From Erythrocercus mccallii (lineage: Eukaryota; Chordata; Aves; Passeriformes; Dicruridae): a stretch of 64,000 nt of DNA. The stretch spans positions 1-64,000 of the forward strand of contig VZRG01000763.1 of assembly GCA_013397435.1 (NCBI GenBank). The letters are read 5' to 3'. The notes below the pieces were generated by a model. That model saw only the letters and a program-made list of their open reading frames with translations, had not been told where the DNA came from and ran no database searches. Shown one piece after another: positions 41,501-52,099 of the stretch (within the stretch, counting starts at the first letter, position 1; each line of letters begins with the position of its first letter). Made by a program: the position numbers and the translations under genes.

Positions 41501-43342
41501 CAGTGAATTTTAGTTTGTGTCTATGTATACATATTTTCGTGCTTTTGTGTATAAAGTATGCAAGGATATCTGGAGGCAATATTTTAGCAGAGGGCACAAG
41601 GCATGACACTCAAAAGTCAGACCTGAAAATAGGATTTAATTGTATTTTTCAACTTATTTGATTATGTCATCATCAAAAGTCAAGGTTAGGATTGTTTCTA
41701 TTAACTGACCTAAACCTTTTCTTATGTGTGATTCTGTATTTTAAGAACATATTAAGGAAGAACCATCATTAGCCAAAGTTGAGGCAATATATATGATCTA
41801 ATTATTAACTGAGTCAAAATACAGATTAAATAACATTGATTAAGACATCTTTTCCAAGCCTTTTTTTCTTTCACCCCTGAAATGAGCATAAACACATAGC
41901 TGTCTGTCTCATCTCTGGAGGAAGATATACTTAATATTTCTCATGTGATTTTACCTTTTGGACAATGTCTATGTCACTATATATATTATGATTTCTCACC
42001 TGATTATTCCTTATTATTTCAGAGTTATCATACTCTGCCTGGATGCATGTTTGGCAGTCTCCCTTTTCAAGGGTATACTGAGGATTAAAAGTTTATTTTC
42101 ACAAAATATGTGGAGTGGCTTGCTCTGCTAGATACCACAACAATATTCAATTGGGAGAATTAAGCTTATGAAAGAGATGTTAAGGCAATGTCAAAGATCT
42201 TTTAGGAAGACGGAACTTCTATGCAATAACAACATGGTTGGATTAACTTTACAACAAAAGGAAATTAGACTGGATTTCTACAGAGTCAGTTTTGTTATTC
42301 TAGCTAACAATATGATTAACATTGAATGAATAGTAAAGGCCTCATTCATGCTTCGCTTAGCCCAAATTAATGTGACTGATTACCCAGCCTCTCTGTACTG
42401 GCAGTAATTCCTGTGTTTCCTAGGCTCATATCCAGAAAGTCTCACTTCTAAGGAAGTTGACCCCAGGTAGAAAAAACAATAGCTGAAGCCTTTGAAGCTT
42501 TTGCACTTCATTGCGTTTTCCTCTAGACAACCAGCTCCACCTGCATGTTTAAGGGGGCAAAAGTCTACAGCCCTGAAGATCCAGCTGGGCTCCCTTGCAG
42601 ACATGCAGTTTGACAGTAACTTCAGGAATTGTTCCTTTCTCAGGGAGATTAATTTTCTTCTTAAATTATTCCCATGCTCGACATTGCCAATGGCCAGACC
42701 ATCCTAGACAGAGGTTAGTACTAAGCTTGGGATTAGCTGCTTGTCCTCATTGAGGACCATCCCTGACTCCCCAGGGTGCCATGAATTAAAGCTGCTGCTG
42801 AAAAACTCCTTTCTGCCAAGCACCTGAGGAACCTGAGAAGACCATATGGGCTGTGAAAATTACAATATGCACATCAAGTGCTGTTTGTGTTTGTGGTGAA
42901 AAAAACAAGTCAGCACAGACTCACATCAATGTCAGCATGATGAAGGCTGCACAAAAAAATGTAGGCTATAGATTTATCCTAAGAGGCAGGAAACCAGGCA
43001 GGAGCAGTTAACTCTCATCCATCCTGCCGCCACTGCCCCATCGGATCAGTAATCCTGGAGCAATCCACTGCCTAAATGTAATCAACACAAAGAGCCTTGA
43101 CTTTGCCTTCTCCTCACCCTCACCTAAGTACAAAACAGAGGAAAACTGGAGGCAGTGAAAGCAGTCCATGTGCATGAGCAGGCTACTGTCTCTCTGGGAG
43201 CTCACCTACTCCTTACGTTGTCCCTCAGAATACCTTCCACATTCCACCAGAGGAGCCTGACTTTCACAAACACACAGAAGGCACCTGCAAGACTGAGTGC
43301 CTTTTATGGTTTCAAGACCTGCTGATGCTTGAATCCAACACC

Positions 43343-43357
43343 NNNNNNNNNNNNNNN
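43343..43357. other. Assembly gap of 15 N
   Basis: Fifteen N directly followed by seven A. The small size and the adjoining homopolymer suggest an unresolved simple repeat rather than a large missing segment, but true length is unknown. An apparent open frame crossing it should be ignored. Confidence 0.98.
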
Positions 43358-45479
43358 AAAAAAAGAGCCTTCAACTGGATTTCTAGAGCTGGACTGAATG
43401 GGGAAACAAATCCTGGCTTTATCCTTATGCATTCATGGCTTACTCAAAGGAAATTCACTAAGGATGTAATGGCATTGCCAGGGTCCTCACTGGGTATTGG
43501 CACTGACCAGTGGGGCTCTTACTGGGCACCCTTCAACTTCTGTCTCTTTAATCACCAGAAGGATGACCATACTCTCTTAAACGGCACTAATTCTCCTGCT
43601 GAACACAGTGCGAGGCAGTGCAGTGCTACATTAGGAGCAAAGCAGAAGTGGCTGACCTGAGTGCAGCCTGGAGGGTTGCCACAAAATGGGAGCAAAAGCA
43701 TTGAGTCAAACCAGCCGCAGCTTACTTGGCTTCTGCTACTGGCAAGGTACTGGGAGGGCAGAGCCTGGAGATGGCTTTTGGGAGCCAGAGAAAAACAGGG
43801 AAGAGGAGGACTGAAGAAGGCTCTGCTGGTCTGTGGGTGGGAGAAGAGGAAAGCAGGTTGCTCAGAGTGAAAACCCGGAGGAAACTGTGACGCACCTACG
43901 GGCGTCATGTAATATTGTAACAATACTTCCATTTTTAAAGACACTCAAAGAAGCTGAATGCCCTACATGGTATAAGGAAGTTTATGCAAGCTGGAAAATA
44001 GGGTATGGATCCTACCACTGGTGAAGTAAAGGCAGCATCTCCTTTTTCAGTGCATTTGCCCACCAAGAGTGCCTGAAGGAAACTAATTCTGGTACTAGTC
44101 ATTTGGTAAATTAATTTAAATGCAATTCTTAACACTATAAGCTAGGTAAATCTTAACTGCTGTGTTACTTCAGCTAGACAAAACCCAAACCCAATCTCAT
44201 ACCAAGGCTTCACATTAAACTATTAACTGCTGTGAAACTCATGCACACCTTGAAGGCTTTTGATCTTTCCAAATGGGTTACAGAAGCTTCTCCTTGCAAC
44301 GTGCTCCATACTGAAATCACCTGGCTGTGGTGCCACAACTCTGAACACTGGCATGTGCTGCAGACAATTTGACTCACAAAAAAAAACTTTATTCCTTTAT
44401 GTTGGTCACTGGTTTGAGCACTGGAAACCACAATTTTGGTCCATTTTCACAAACTCATGTGAGAAAAGGAGGAATTACTGAATACCTTCTCTAAACCACA
44501 TGCAATTGTCACTACTGGTAGCTCCTGCATGACAGTGTCTGAGTCTCCTGAAGCTCTTTCTGGCATTTGCAATGTATATGTCACTGGCAACCAGAACCAA
44601 ACCAAATCCCCCTCAAGTCCTCTAAGACAAACAAGAGAAGAATGGGAAATTATCCTAATTTTCTTCCTGGCAAAACTCTACAGAAGCTTAATTTTTATCA
44701 CCATCATGTAGACTATGTCTGTAAAAATAAACAAAACAAAGAAAGGAAAGGAAAAGAAAAGGTTTCTCCAAGAATATGCACGTAATTTTCATAGCAAAGT
44801 AAGTCCTTGAGTCATGCAAAAGACAAAGCTGTCATAAAGCTAGGTGATATAACCCCATTTTTCAGCCCTACATGCTCTAAATATTCCACATTTAGCAACA
44901 TCTACGTGTACTCCCAAAAGTAAAAATCAAGTAATTGTTACAGAAATGCGCATTAATACATATACATACCTGTTTGACTCTTGACTGGGAAAAAAAAGGG
45001 TTGTACATTAAATTGGAGAGCCCTATAGTCAAGAATATGGTTCCAGAATGAAAACAATTAAAAGAAAACTCCATTCCAATAGATTCTATTGTCATAGTTT
45101 GTCCTTGGCTAAAAGCAAATCTATGTCTAATTTTAAAGATTTGTCATATATATGTAGTAGCCTGAGCAAGAGGCAGGAAAGGTGATCAGATTTTGTTACT
45201 TTTTCTGGTGCTGTTTTTTTCATAGTAGTTAATTCATCTACAAATTTTGTACAAAAGATTTTGTAGAACTTACTGACTTCACACTTTTGAAGATTATTCT
45301 GGCACAGCCAGTAGCACAGAATGTTGTTTTGATGATGGTGATGATGTTGAAAACCAGTAAGATAGCCATTCCCCTTCCTGAAAGAACACGTCTTTTACGA
45401 GCGTTTCTAGAAACAAAATAATAATAGTAATATGGCATTCAAGAAGAATGCAGAACTCTTTCAGAATAACACTAAAGGA

Positions 45480-45953
45480 CATTTAAAGCATGTGGAGATG
45501 CTGGAGCGTGTCCAGAGAAGGACAACAAAGCTGGTGAAAGGTCTGGAGTACATGTCCTGTGAGGAGCCCCTGGGGGAGCTGGGGTTGTTCAGCCTGAAGA
45601 AGAGGAGGCTCAGGGGAGACCAAATTACTCTCTACAACCACCTGACAGGAGGCTGTAGCCAGATAGGGGTTGGTCTCTTCTCCCAGGCAACCAGCAACAG
45701 GGCAAGAGGACACAAGCCATACCAGGGCAGGTTTAGATTGGACATCGGGAAGAAATTCTTCACAGAAAGGGTGACTGGGCATTGGAATGCGCTGCCCTGG
45801 GAGGTGATGGAGTCATCATCCCTGGAAGTGTTTAAGGAAAGACTGGATGTGGCACTCAGTGCCATGGTCTGATTGACAAGGTGGTGTTATATCATAGGTT
45901 AGACTTGATGATCTCGAAGGTCTTTCTAACCTTATTGATTCTCTGATTCTGTG
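45480..45953 (+). mobile_element. CR1 LINE, 5'-truncated, with open C-terminal ORF2
   Basis: The reading frame is open from 45432 to 45872. Its CR1 part, from about residue 20 on, shows the ORF2 C-terminal hallmarks in order: LERVQRRTTKLVKGLEYM, ELGLFSLKKRRLRGD, then FRLDIGKKFF.ERVT.HWNALPWEV and SLEVFKERLD. In the full element this is the region after the reverse-transcriptase core; the endonuclease and catalytic RT motifs are absent, so the copy cannot move by itself. The 3' untranslated part holds GATGATCTCGAAGGTCTTT, and the copy ends in GATTCTCTGATTCTGTG at about 45953, the CR1 3' end. The 5' border is placed where similarity to the family starts and may be off by about 20 bases. Confidence 0.92.
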
Positions 45954-47214
45954 TGTTTGGGGAGAACAAAGAAAGGACTCAAGTCCTGGAAAAGCAAATA
46001 TAATACCAGAATCCAGCGTAGGATTCATACGGGATTAATTACACAACAGGACAATATACACAAATACATCTGCACATTGCATTACATACTAGCTTTTTCT
46101 AAATGTAGCAGGTTTCCCTGCTCTGTCACACACATACAGTTTTCCAGGCTGGCTATTACAAGGACAGAAGTCATTTTACTCAAGGTAACTCTGCCAGGAA
46201 CCCCTCGGGATGGATGAAAAGCAAGAGCTCTCCAGGGCCTCCTGCCTGGAGCCCTTTGATCTCAGCCTCATGTCCCCGCTTGGCAGCAGGCAGGCACTGC
46301 ACGCGATGGCCCTGTGCCAGTCACACTGTGCATCCGTGGCTCCTGGCAGAGAAAGCGTGTCATTCCCGGGAAGGGAAACCTCCTCTGGATGCCAGGGGAA
46401 CAAAAAGAAATGACTCCTGGCAGGATTCGGAACGGGGATCGTTCAAGCACAGCGGATCCAGGTATCAGTTTGCAGAGTCAGAGACTGAAAAGCTGACAAG
46501 GCAAACACGACTGGGAGGAGGAGGATGGACAGACAGATACAGAGCGATCTCCCCCCTTGCAAGCCAAATATACTGTTTTTTGGCAAAAACATGATTAAGA
46601 TTTAATTACTAGGTAAGAACAATCTTAGAATCCCTGAAGGAAAACCCTGAATTGTTCACAGCAGGAATAAACCACCAAATGAATTTTTGTCAGTGCTTGC
46701 ATAATCCAGGCTAAGGCAGAACTAACATTAGACTTAAATTCCTTGTAGAGCAAATCTTTGCCTTATCCTGGAAGGGATTAAATGTCCATGAACATGCTCA
46801 GTTGTGGTATCACAAACAAATAGGTTTTCTGGTAAAATAAACATATGGAATGGGTTTTATTGAGCTTATTTCATAAACTAGAACAGGTAACAAACTCAGA
46901 AGGGCTGCCACTGAACTCAACCTTGCAGCTTCGCTCTAAGATGGACAGGGAGACATTGAATGCCAAGTGGGACACAATGAATGCCAAGTCAGAACATCTG
47001 GCTTCCATGATCAGCAAACTCTCTGCCCCACAGCCTCAAGTTCTCCTCCAGAAAGACGCAAAGCACTGTGTTTTCCATGTTTTTGCAGGGGACAGAACAA
47101 CAGAATAAGGCAAGTTTGTCAGCTAAACATCTGCTTGGCTAGCATCACATAACATTCAAACCAAAAACTTTTAACAGTCTTAAGAGACAGAGACACTCCC
47201 TGTTGAGCTGTATG
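45954..47214. other. Spacer between two inverted CR1 fragments
   Basis: A GC-richer stretch at about 46190-46520 gives overlapping open frames in several frames and has scattered CpGs but is far weaker than the 51.9 kb cluster. No gene, RNA or nameable repeat is seen. Confidence 0.5.
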
Positions 47215-47814
47215 TGCCTTCCAAACTTGGGCAACAGGGACACTGTTCCAGTGTTTCACTTCCCTCATCCTAAAGACCCTCTTCCTTATATCTAATCTGA
47301 AGCTTCTCTCTTTAGTTTAAAACCATTGCACCTTGTCCTATCACTACAGGTCCTACCAGTTTGTCCCCGTCTTCCTTATAATCCCTCTATGGGTATTGCA
47401 GAGCTGCAATAAGGTCTCCCTGGAGTTTGGAGCCTTCTTTTGTCCCAGATGAACAACTCCAACTCTCTCAGCTATTCCACATAGCTGAGGTGCTCCAGCC
47501 CTCCAATCATTTTTATGACAGTAATCTGGACTTTCTCTAACAGGTCCATATCTTTTCTGTGCTGGGGACCCCAGAGTGGGATGCAGTGTTCCAGGGGGCA
47601 TCTCACTAGAGCAGAGGGGCAGAATCCCACCCCTCACCCTGCTGGCCAGGCTGCTTTGGATGCAGCCCAGGATATATTTGACTTTCAGGGCTTCAAGCAC
47701 ACATTGTTGGCACATATCCCACCTCTCATCCACCAGCTCCCCCAAGTCCTTCTCTACAGGGCTGCTCTCATCCCTTCATCCATCCAATACCCTGTATTGG
47801 TACCAGGGTAATCA
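47215..47814 (-). mobile_element. CR1 LINE ORF2 fragment, reverse orientation
   Basis: On the minus strand this reads as the C-terminal part of CR1 ORF2: ALKVKYILGCIQSSLASRV, then GGILPLCSS, then (after frameshifts) a MDLLERVQ-like block and an ISYNKLSV-type decayed stretch, finishing near the AACACTGGAACAG block at about 47240. It begins further upstream in ORF2 than the copy at 45.5 kb but lacks the last ~150 bases of a normal CR1, including the terminal GATTCTGTG tail. Frame shifts and stops break it. It is an old pseudogene-like fragment with no coding capacity. Confidence 0.88.
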
Positions 47815-48591
47815 TGGCAGTCAAATAAACACAAGCAGCAAAGAACAGAGAGATTTTACAAGAAGCTGCACACACATGTAAGCAGGAAAGGACCACGAAA
47901 CTTGGGATACCTCATAGTACAAATCTATAAATACTTCACCACCTGATGCAATTGAAGCTGTTTTGGCTTGCATAAGAGCAAACATGGCTACCACTGCTTC
48001 AGACATGAAAAAAGACTTGTGGATCCAAGCCCATGTCTGTTAGATCAGTTGATACAGCTGGAAAACACAGATAATACCTCCTCTAACCCCCAAGCCTTAC
48101 CTTGCTCACATTTACTGTGACAAAGCCCAGTGAAGTTCCAAGAACCAGGCACAGTTCTTGTGCCTTGCCAGGACTTGCGGGGGCCATGGGACCTGGGCAA
48201 TCCTAATGCCCCACAGATGACCCTCCACTCTGGAGACAAAATAGCCATGCCAGCCTGAGGGCTGCTTGGGACCAAAGCACTGTAGCTATTAATGAGGACC
48301 AGGCTCCAACAGTGAGTGTTGGCACTCCCTTCCCAGGCACACACCAAGTTGCTCAGCAGCAGTTTTTCTAGCTCAAGCCTGCCATCTGCACCCTCTGTGT
48401 GTAAATATGCCCTTTGCAGCTGTGCAACCCGTCTGGATGTTTCACTGACCTATATTCCCACGTGTACACCTCACACAGCAGCACCAGTGCTCTGCAAGTG
48501 CCATTTCTTCCACACATCACAATTTCCCAGAGTGCCCATCCATCACCTTGCACACTGCAAAAAGCACCGCTTCCAGCATGACCTCCTCCCT

Positions 48592-48628
48592 CACAGCTCT
48601 TTGGCTAAAGCACAGCTCTTTGGCTGAG
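48592..48628 (+). repeat. 19-bp tandem duplication
   Basis: CACAGCTCTTTGGCTAAAG is followed directly by CACAGCTCTTTGGCTGAG. Two near-identical copies. Confidence 0.85.
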
Positions 48629-49275
48629 AATTTAGGCATCACCTCAGCTCTGACACACCAAAGGGGTTTGAGAGATGGATCAACACAGCTCAGTTCATCA
48701 GATGTACAACTGTGTCTGAACAGCAGCAGGCCAGTATGTCAGGCACTGCAGGAGCTCACTAAACAGGCCCATTAGCCAGAAAAATAGGGCATTCTGCCAA
48801 TTAAATTATTAACCTCCAGGCGTATTTGCATGCATTGAACATACTCAGCTTTTCCAGTTTTACTCCTTTTGCTACACTCAGTGACCCATACATGTCATAG
48901 CACTCTGTGTGGCTAGGAAAACATTTTTATAACATTTTGCAAGTGAAGAATAGCAGAGACTAAGCCTGCAGAATATCATATGGAGAGTCTAGGGAAGAGC
49001 CTGGAGAAATGCCTCCTGACTCAGTATATAGTGCTCTGTCCATCACATCACATTTCAGTGTAGGGACATTGCTGTGTCTGCCGCAAGATGATAAAGTTGT
49101 ACAACTACAAACAAAGGTACTAAGTATGAAATCTTAAAGCACGTAGGATTTTTACCTAAGTGAACGGTCTCTTAGTTTTCTGTTCCACTTCTTGCATGGA
49201 TGAAGTTTTATGCATCTGAAAGTCTTCATAGGCCGTGCTTTAAAAAGTGCAAAGATCTTGCATTTCAAAATCTGG

Positions 49276-49325
49276 AAAAATAATTTTTTAAAAAAAATTT
49301 TAAAAATTAAAAAAGGAAAAAATAA
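49276..49325 (+). repeat. A/T low-complexity tract
   Basis: Alternating runs of T and A (TAATTTTTTAAAAAAAATTT and following) that can pair with themselves. The lysine- or phenylalanine-rich open frames read through it are artefacts. Confidence 0.75.
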
Positions 49326-49944
49326 TTGTTCAATTTTGCATGGTATAATTTCCCTCTCCTTTCTGCTCTGCAGCAAATGCATGCTTCCAATCAATGGCAC
49401 TCTGGGCTCTATTGCAAGGGGTAAATCACCCTGAAGTGCTATCAAAACACAGCAGCAGCACAGGCCCCAGAGGCATTATTAGATCCTCTGACTACATTTA
49501 CAGTCACAAATTTTTGACTGTAGTTACAGTTGAAAGAGTGACATTCTTTCATTCCTCAGGTCAAACTAATTCATATTTTAAGCATGTCAAAACTTCTAAA
49601 AATCCCTTAATCAACTTAATCACAGCCATGGGGGTTTTTCCCCCTAAGTTTGAACAGGGGAAGTACAGATATAAGCATGCTGGGGGAAGCTCTGCAGCAT
49701 AGGAAACTCCTAAGTACAGCTCCCACTGGTTTTCAATGGGAATTATGCCCTTCAGTCCCACAAATGCTTTTGAACACTTATTCCACAATGCAGATTCGCA
49801 AACTCCATGCTGAGCAGCACTGCCCTGTGGCAATGGGGAATGTCTGACTGCTCTCCTGATGTAAAGCAAATAGAGAAGTGAAAGAGAGAGACAAAACCGA
49901 CCTTACTTCAAATCACAGAGCAGCGTTGTCTGTATTAATCAGTT

Positions 49945-49996
49945 CAAAATAAGAATATCAAAGAGTGGTGCAAAATAAGAATATCTAAGAGCGATT
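49945..49996 (+). repeat. 26-bp tandem duplication
   Basis: The unit begins CAAAATAAGAATATC and is present twice (49945-49970 and 49971-49996), with a few differences toward the end of the second copy (AAAGAGTGGTG against TAAGAGCGAT). Confidence 0.85.
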
Positions 49997-51915
49997 TCTA
50001 TAAGTTGATATATTTGACAGGGCATTTTGAGATGCTCAGGGATGTACAAACAACTTTTATACAGTCAAAACAAAAGCAGCAGACAAAACCAGGTGTTAAA
50101 AAGCCTCTAACACTGCAGAGGTTCCCTTAGTAAAGTCTGTTTTGATCATCATATTTTAATTTCACACAGCTGTTAGGTGAACATCATCTTAGTCATATGC
50201 TCTAGCACCATCTAGCTTGTGCCTAAGGTATTTTCTCCTCAAGTAGGGAAATGGTTAATTTGTCATAAATGTGTCATTTCCTTCAAGTATAACTGTCTGT
50301 GCTTCAGTTATCTTAGTTATTTTGACATTATAATCCAAATGAAAGCAAAGGTAGTGAGTACAAAGCAGCCTGACACGTTAAAGAGGCACCTTCATGGATC
50401 AATTCCTTCAGCTGTATCCTTTTCCATCTGTCAGTTTATCTATTTCCTCTTTTCTGTGCTTGAATCCTGCCAAAGATACATATGTGCGTCAGATATTTCT
50501 AAAGTTTACACTTCAAATTTTGTTTGCTTAAACAAGGTTCCTTCGAGGAACTCATTAAGAAAACCAACTAAGAATGGGTCAGAATAACACAACACCAATT
50601 CTTATTAACAAAGGAAAAAGCACCAACAGTATGGAAAAGAGAGAAAAGTTGCTGTTCATCACAGGCAAGGCTAATGGTCAGTACTGGGAATGGTTTTTCT
50701 CATGGAGGATTGAGGTGGCTCCCAGTGGCCCCTGTGCCCCACAGAAGTCACCTTGATGCACTCTCTGGCTCAGAGCTCAGATGCAAGGCAATGCAAGCAA
50801 GGAGAAAACCTCCAATGAACCACTTAGTCGTGTGGGAACTGATGTCTAACTTGGATCACCCAGAAAATTATACATGATTCCATTCAATACTTGAGCTGGC
50901 ATAAACTATCCTGCCCAGATTCCCTAACGTGAAATTCATATTTCTGGAAACTGTGATAAGGACCACCGTTACCCTGCAGCAGATGTCAAAAGACCTCTCC
51001 TAAGGAGGCAAAAGGGCTGTTCTTCTTTCCCTAATCCTTAATGGACATGTCAGGAGAGTTTTTACAAGTTGTGAGGGCTCTCTAGTTACACTGCTGCAGA
51101 GCTCATCAGCAATATTTGTAGAGACCTCGCTAATACTTTTGGGGTGGGCTTCTAGCCAGTTTGCCCATTTGTCTCTGGAAGGCACCATGTAGCTGAGCAC
51201 TCACTCTTATGGCACAGGTTTACACTGCAGCAGAGTGTAATAGAGCATGAGGCTTGCAGACAAGTGTGTGCAATGCCACTCGGGGAGGTCACATTGAACT
51301 AGCGCTCATGTTATCTCCCTCCCAAACGAGAGCGGACAGGTCCTAAATGCACGGCGTCTGCTCTGGCAGCCCCGGGGAGCAATCTCAGCTCCTCCACTGC
51401 AAAGGACTTTGGCAAAAAGCAGCTGGGCAGGGGCAGGCATTGATTTGGTTATTGTTCCCATTTTTGCCGAGCCAAAGCTTTAGGGAGGAACTCAGCTGGT
51501 TTGTTTTCCTGACCGCAGCTTCACGACTAAATTAGCTAGTGAGTTACAAAGTGGTGATGCCAAAAGTGCAGAAATGCAGGGAGCCTGGTCACGAGCAGGT
51601 GTATCTAGACACCAAGCAAAACCCTATTCTTCTGCCAAAGCTGCAGAATAGCTTTATGTGTTTATGTGAAAAGCACTTAAGGCCGTCAGTCAGGAGCTTT
51701 CAACTTAATTTTGCAAACATGGTAAGTCTCCAAGACTTGAGCCTTTCTAATACAAGGTGATGAAAAACACAGGAACCAGGCTCAGCAGGGACGTTGCCCT
51801 TCAGAGGGAATTAGAGATCTCCAGCTCAGCCCTACGCCAGGGCAAACCATTTTCAGACGCCGCATTTTCCTGCCTGCAGGTTACAATATGCTCACAGAGG
51901 CAGAAAGCTCATTAC

Positions 51916-52099
51916 CGGCCCTAATCTAAAGGCCATCCTCTCCCCGGCTCGGAGTCCGCACGATACGCTCGTGCCACTTTTTCCCTGCAGAAGGGGCCGG
52001 GCCCCTGGGAGCGCTCCCCGCCGGGAGCTGCCGGGTGGGCGGTCAGAGCACGGGCGCCGTGACAGACCCGCGCGTCTCTCCGCGGCGTTTGGCAGCACG
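51916..52099. promoter_or_regulatory. Small CpG cluster, possible promoter or enhancer
   Basis: I count about 23 CpG dinucleotides in these 184 bases, with GC content around two thirds. The surrounding DNA is AT-leaning and nearly free of CpG, so methylation-driven loss has been avoided here. That is typical of promoters and of some enhancers. CCGGGAGCTGCCGGGTGGGC, at 52020-52039, is a dense GC block. A weaker shoulder of CpGs lies at 51277-51375. I find no convincing first exon with a donor site on either strand. The open frames crossing it in both directions follow from the GC content. It is too short for a classic island, and a decayed GC-rich mobile element cannot be excluded. Confidence 0.5.

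Larger units (their letters stand above)
33220..45479. other. Intergenic or intronic DNA with one assembly gap
   Basis: No supported gene. AT-rich unique sequence holds an 18-bp tandem repeat at 35467-35524 and a 15-N gap at 43343-43357. Open frames around 39100-39560 and 43550-43944 lie in locally GC-rich DNA and have no recognisable domain. Confidence 0.5.
47815..51915. other. Intergenic or intronic DNA with small tandem repeats
   Basis: It holds a 19-bp duplication at 48592-48628, an AT-rich low-complexity stretch at about 49276-49325 and a 26-bp duplication at 49945-49996. Toward the right end, CpG density starts to rise (51277-51375). No gene is supported. Confidence 0.5.

Noticed and set aside
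45483..45865. Minus-strand open frames over the CR1 copy
   Set aside because: Antisense shadows of the CR1 ORF2 frame.
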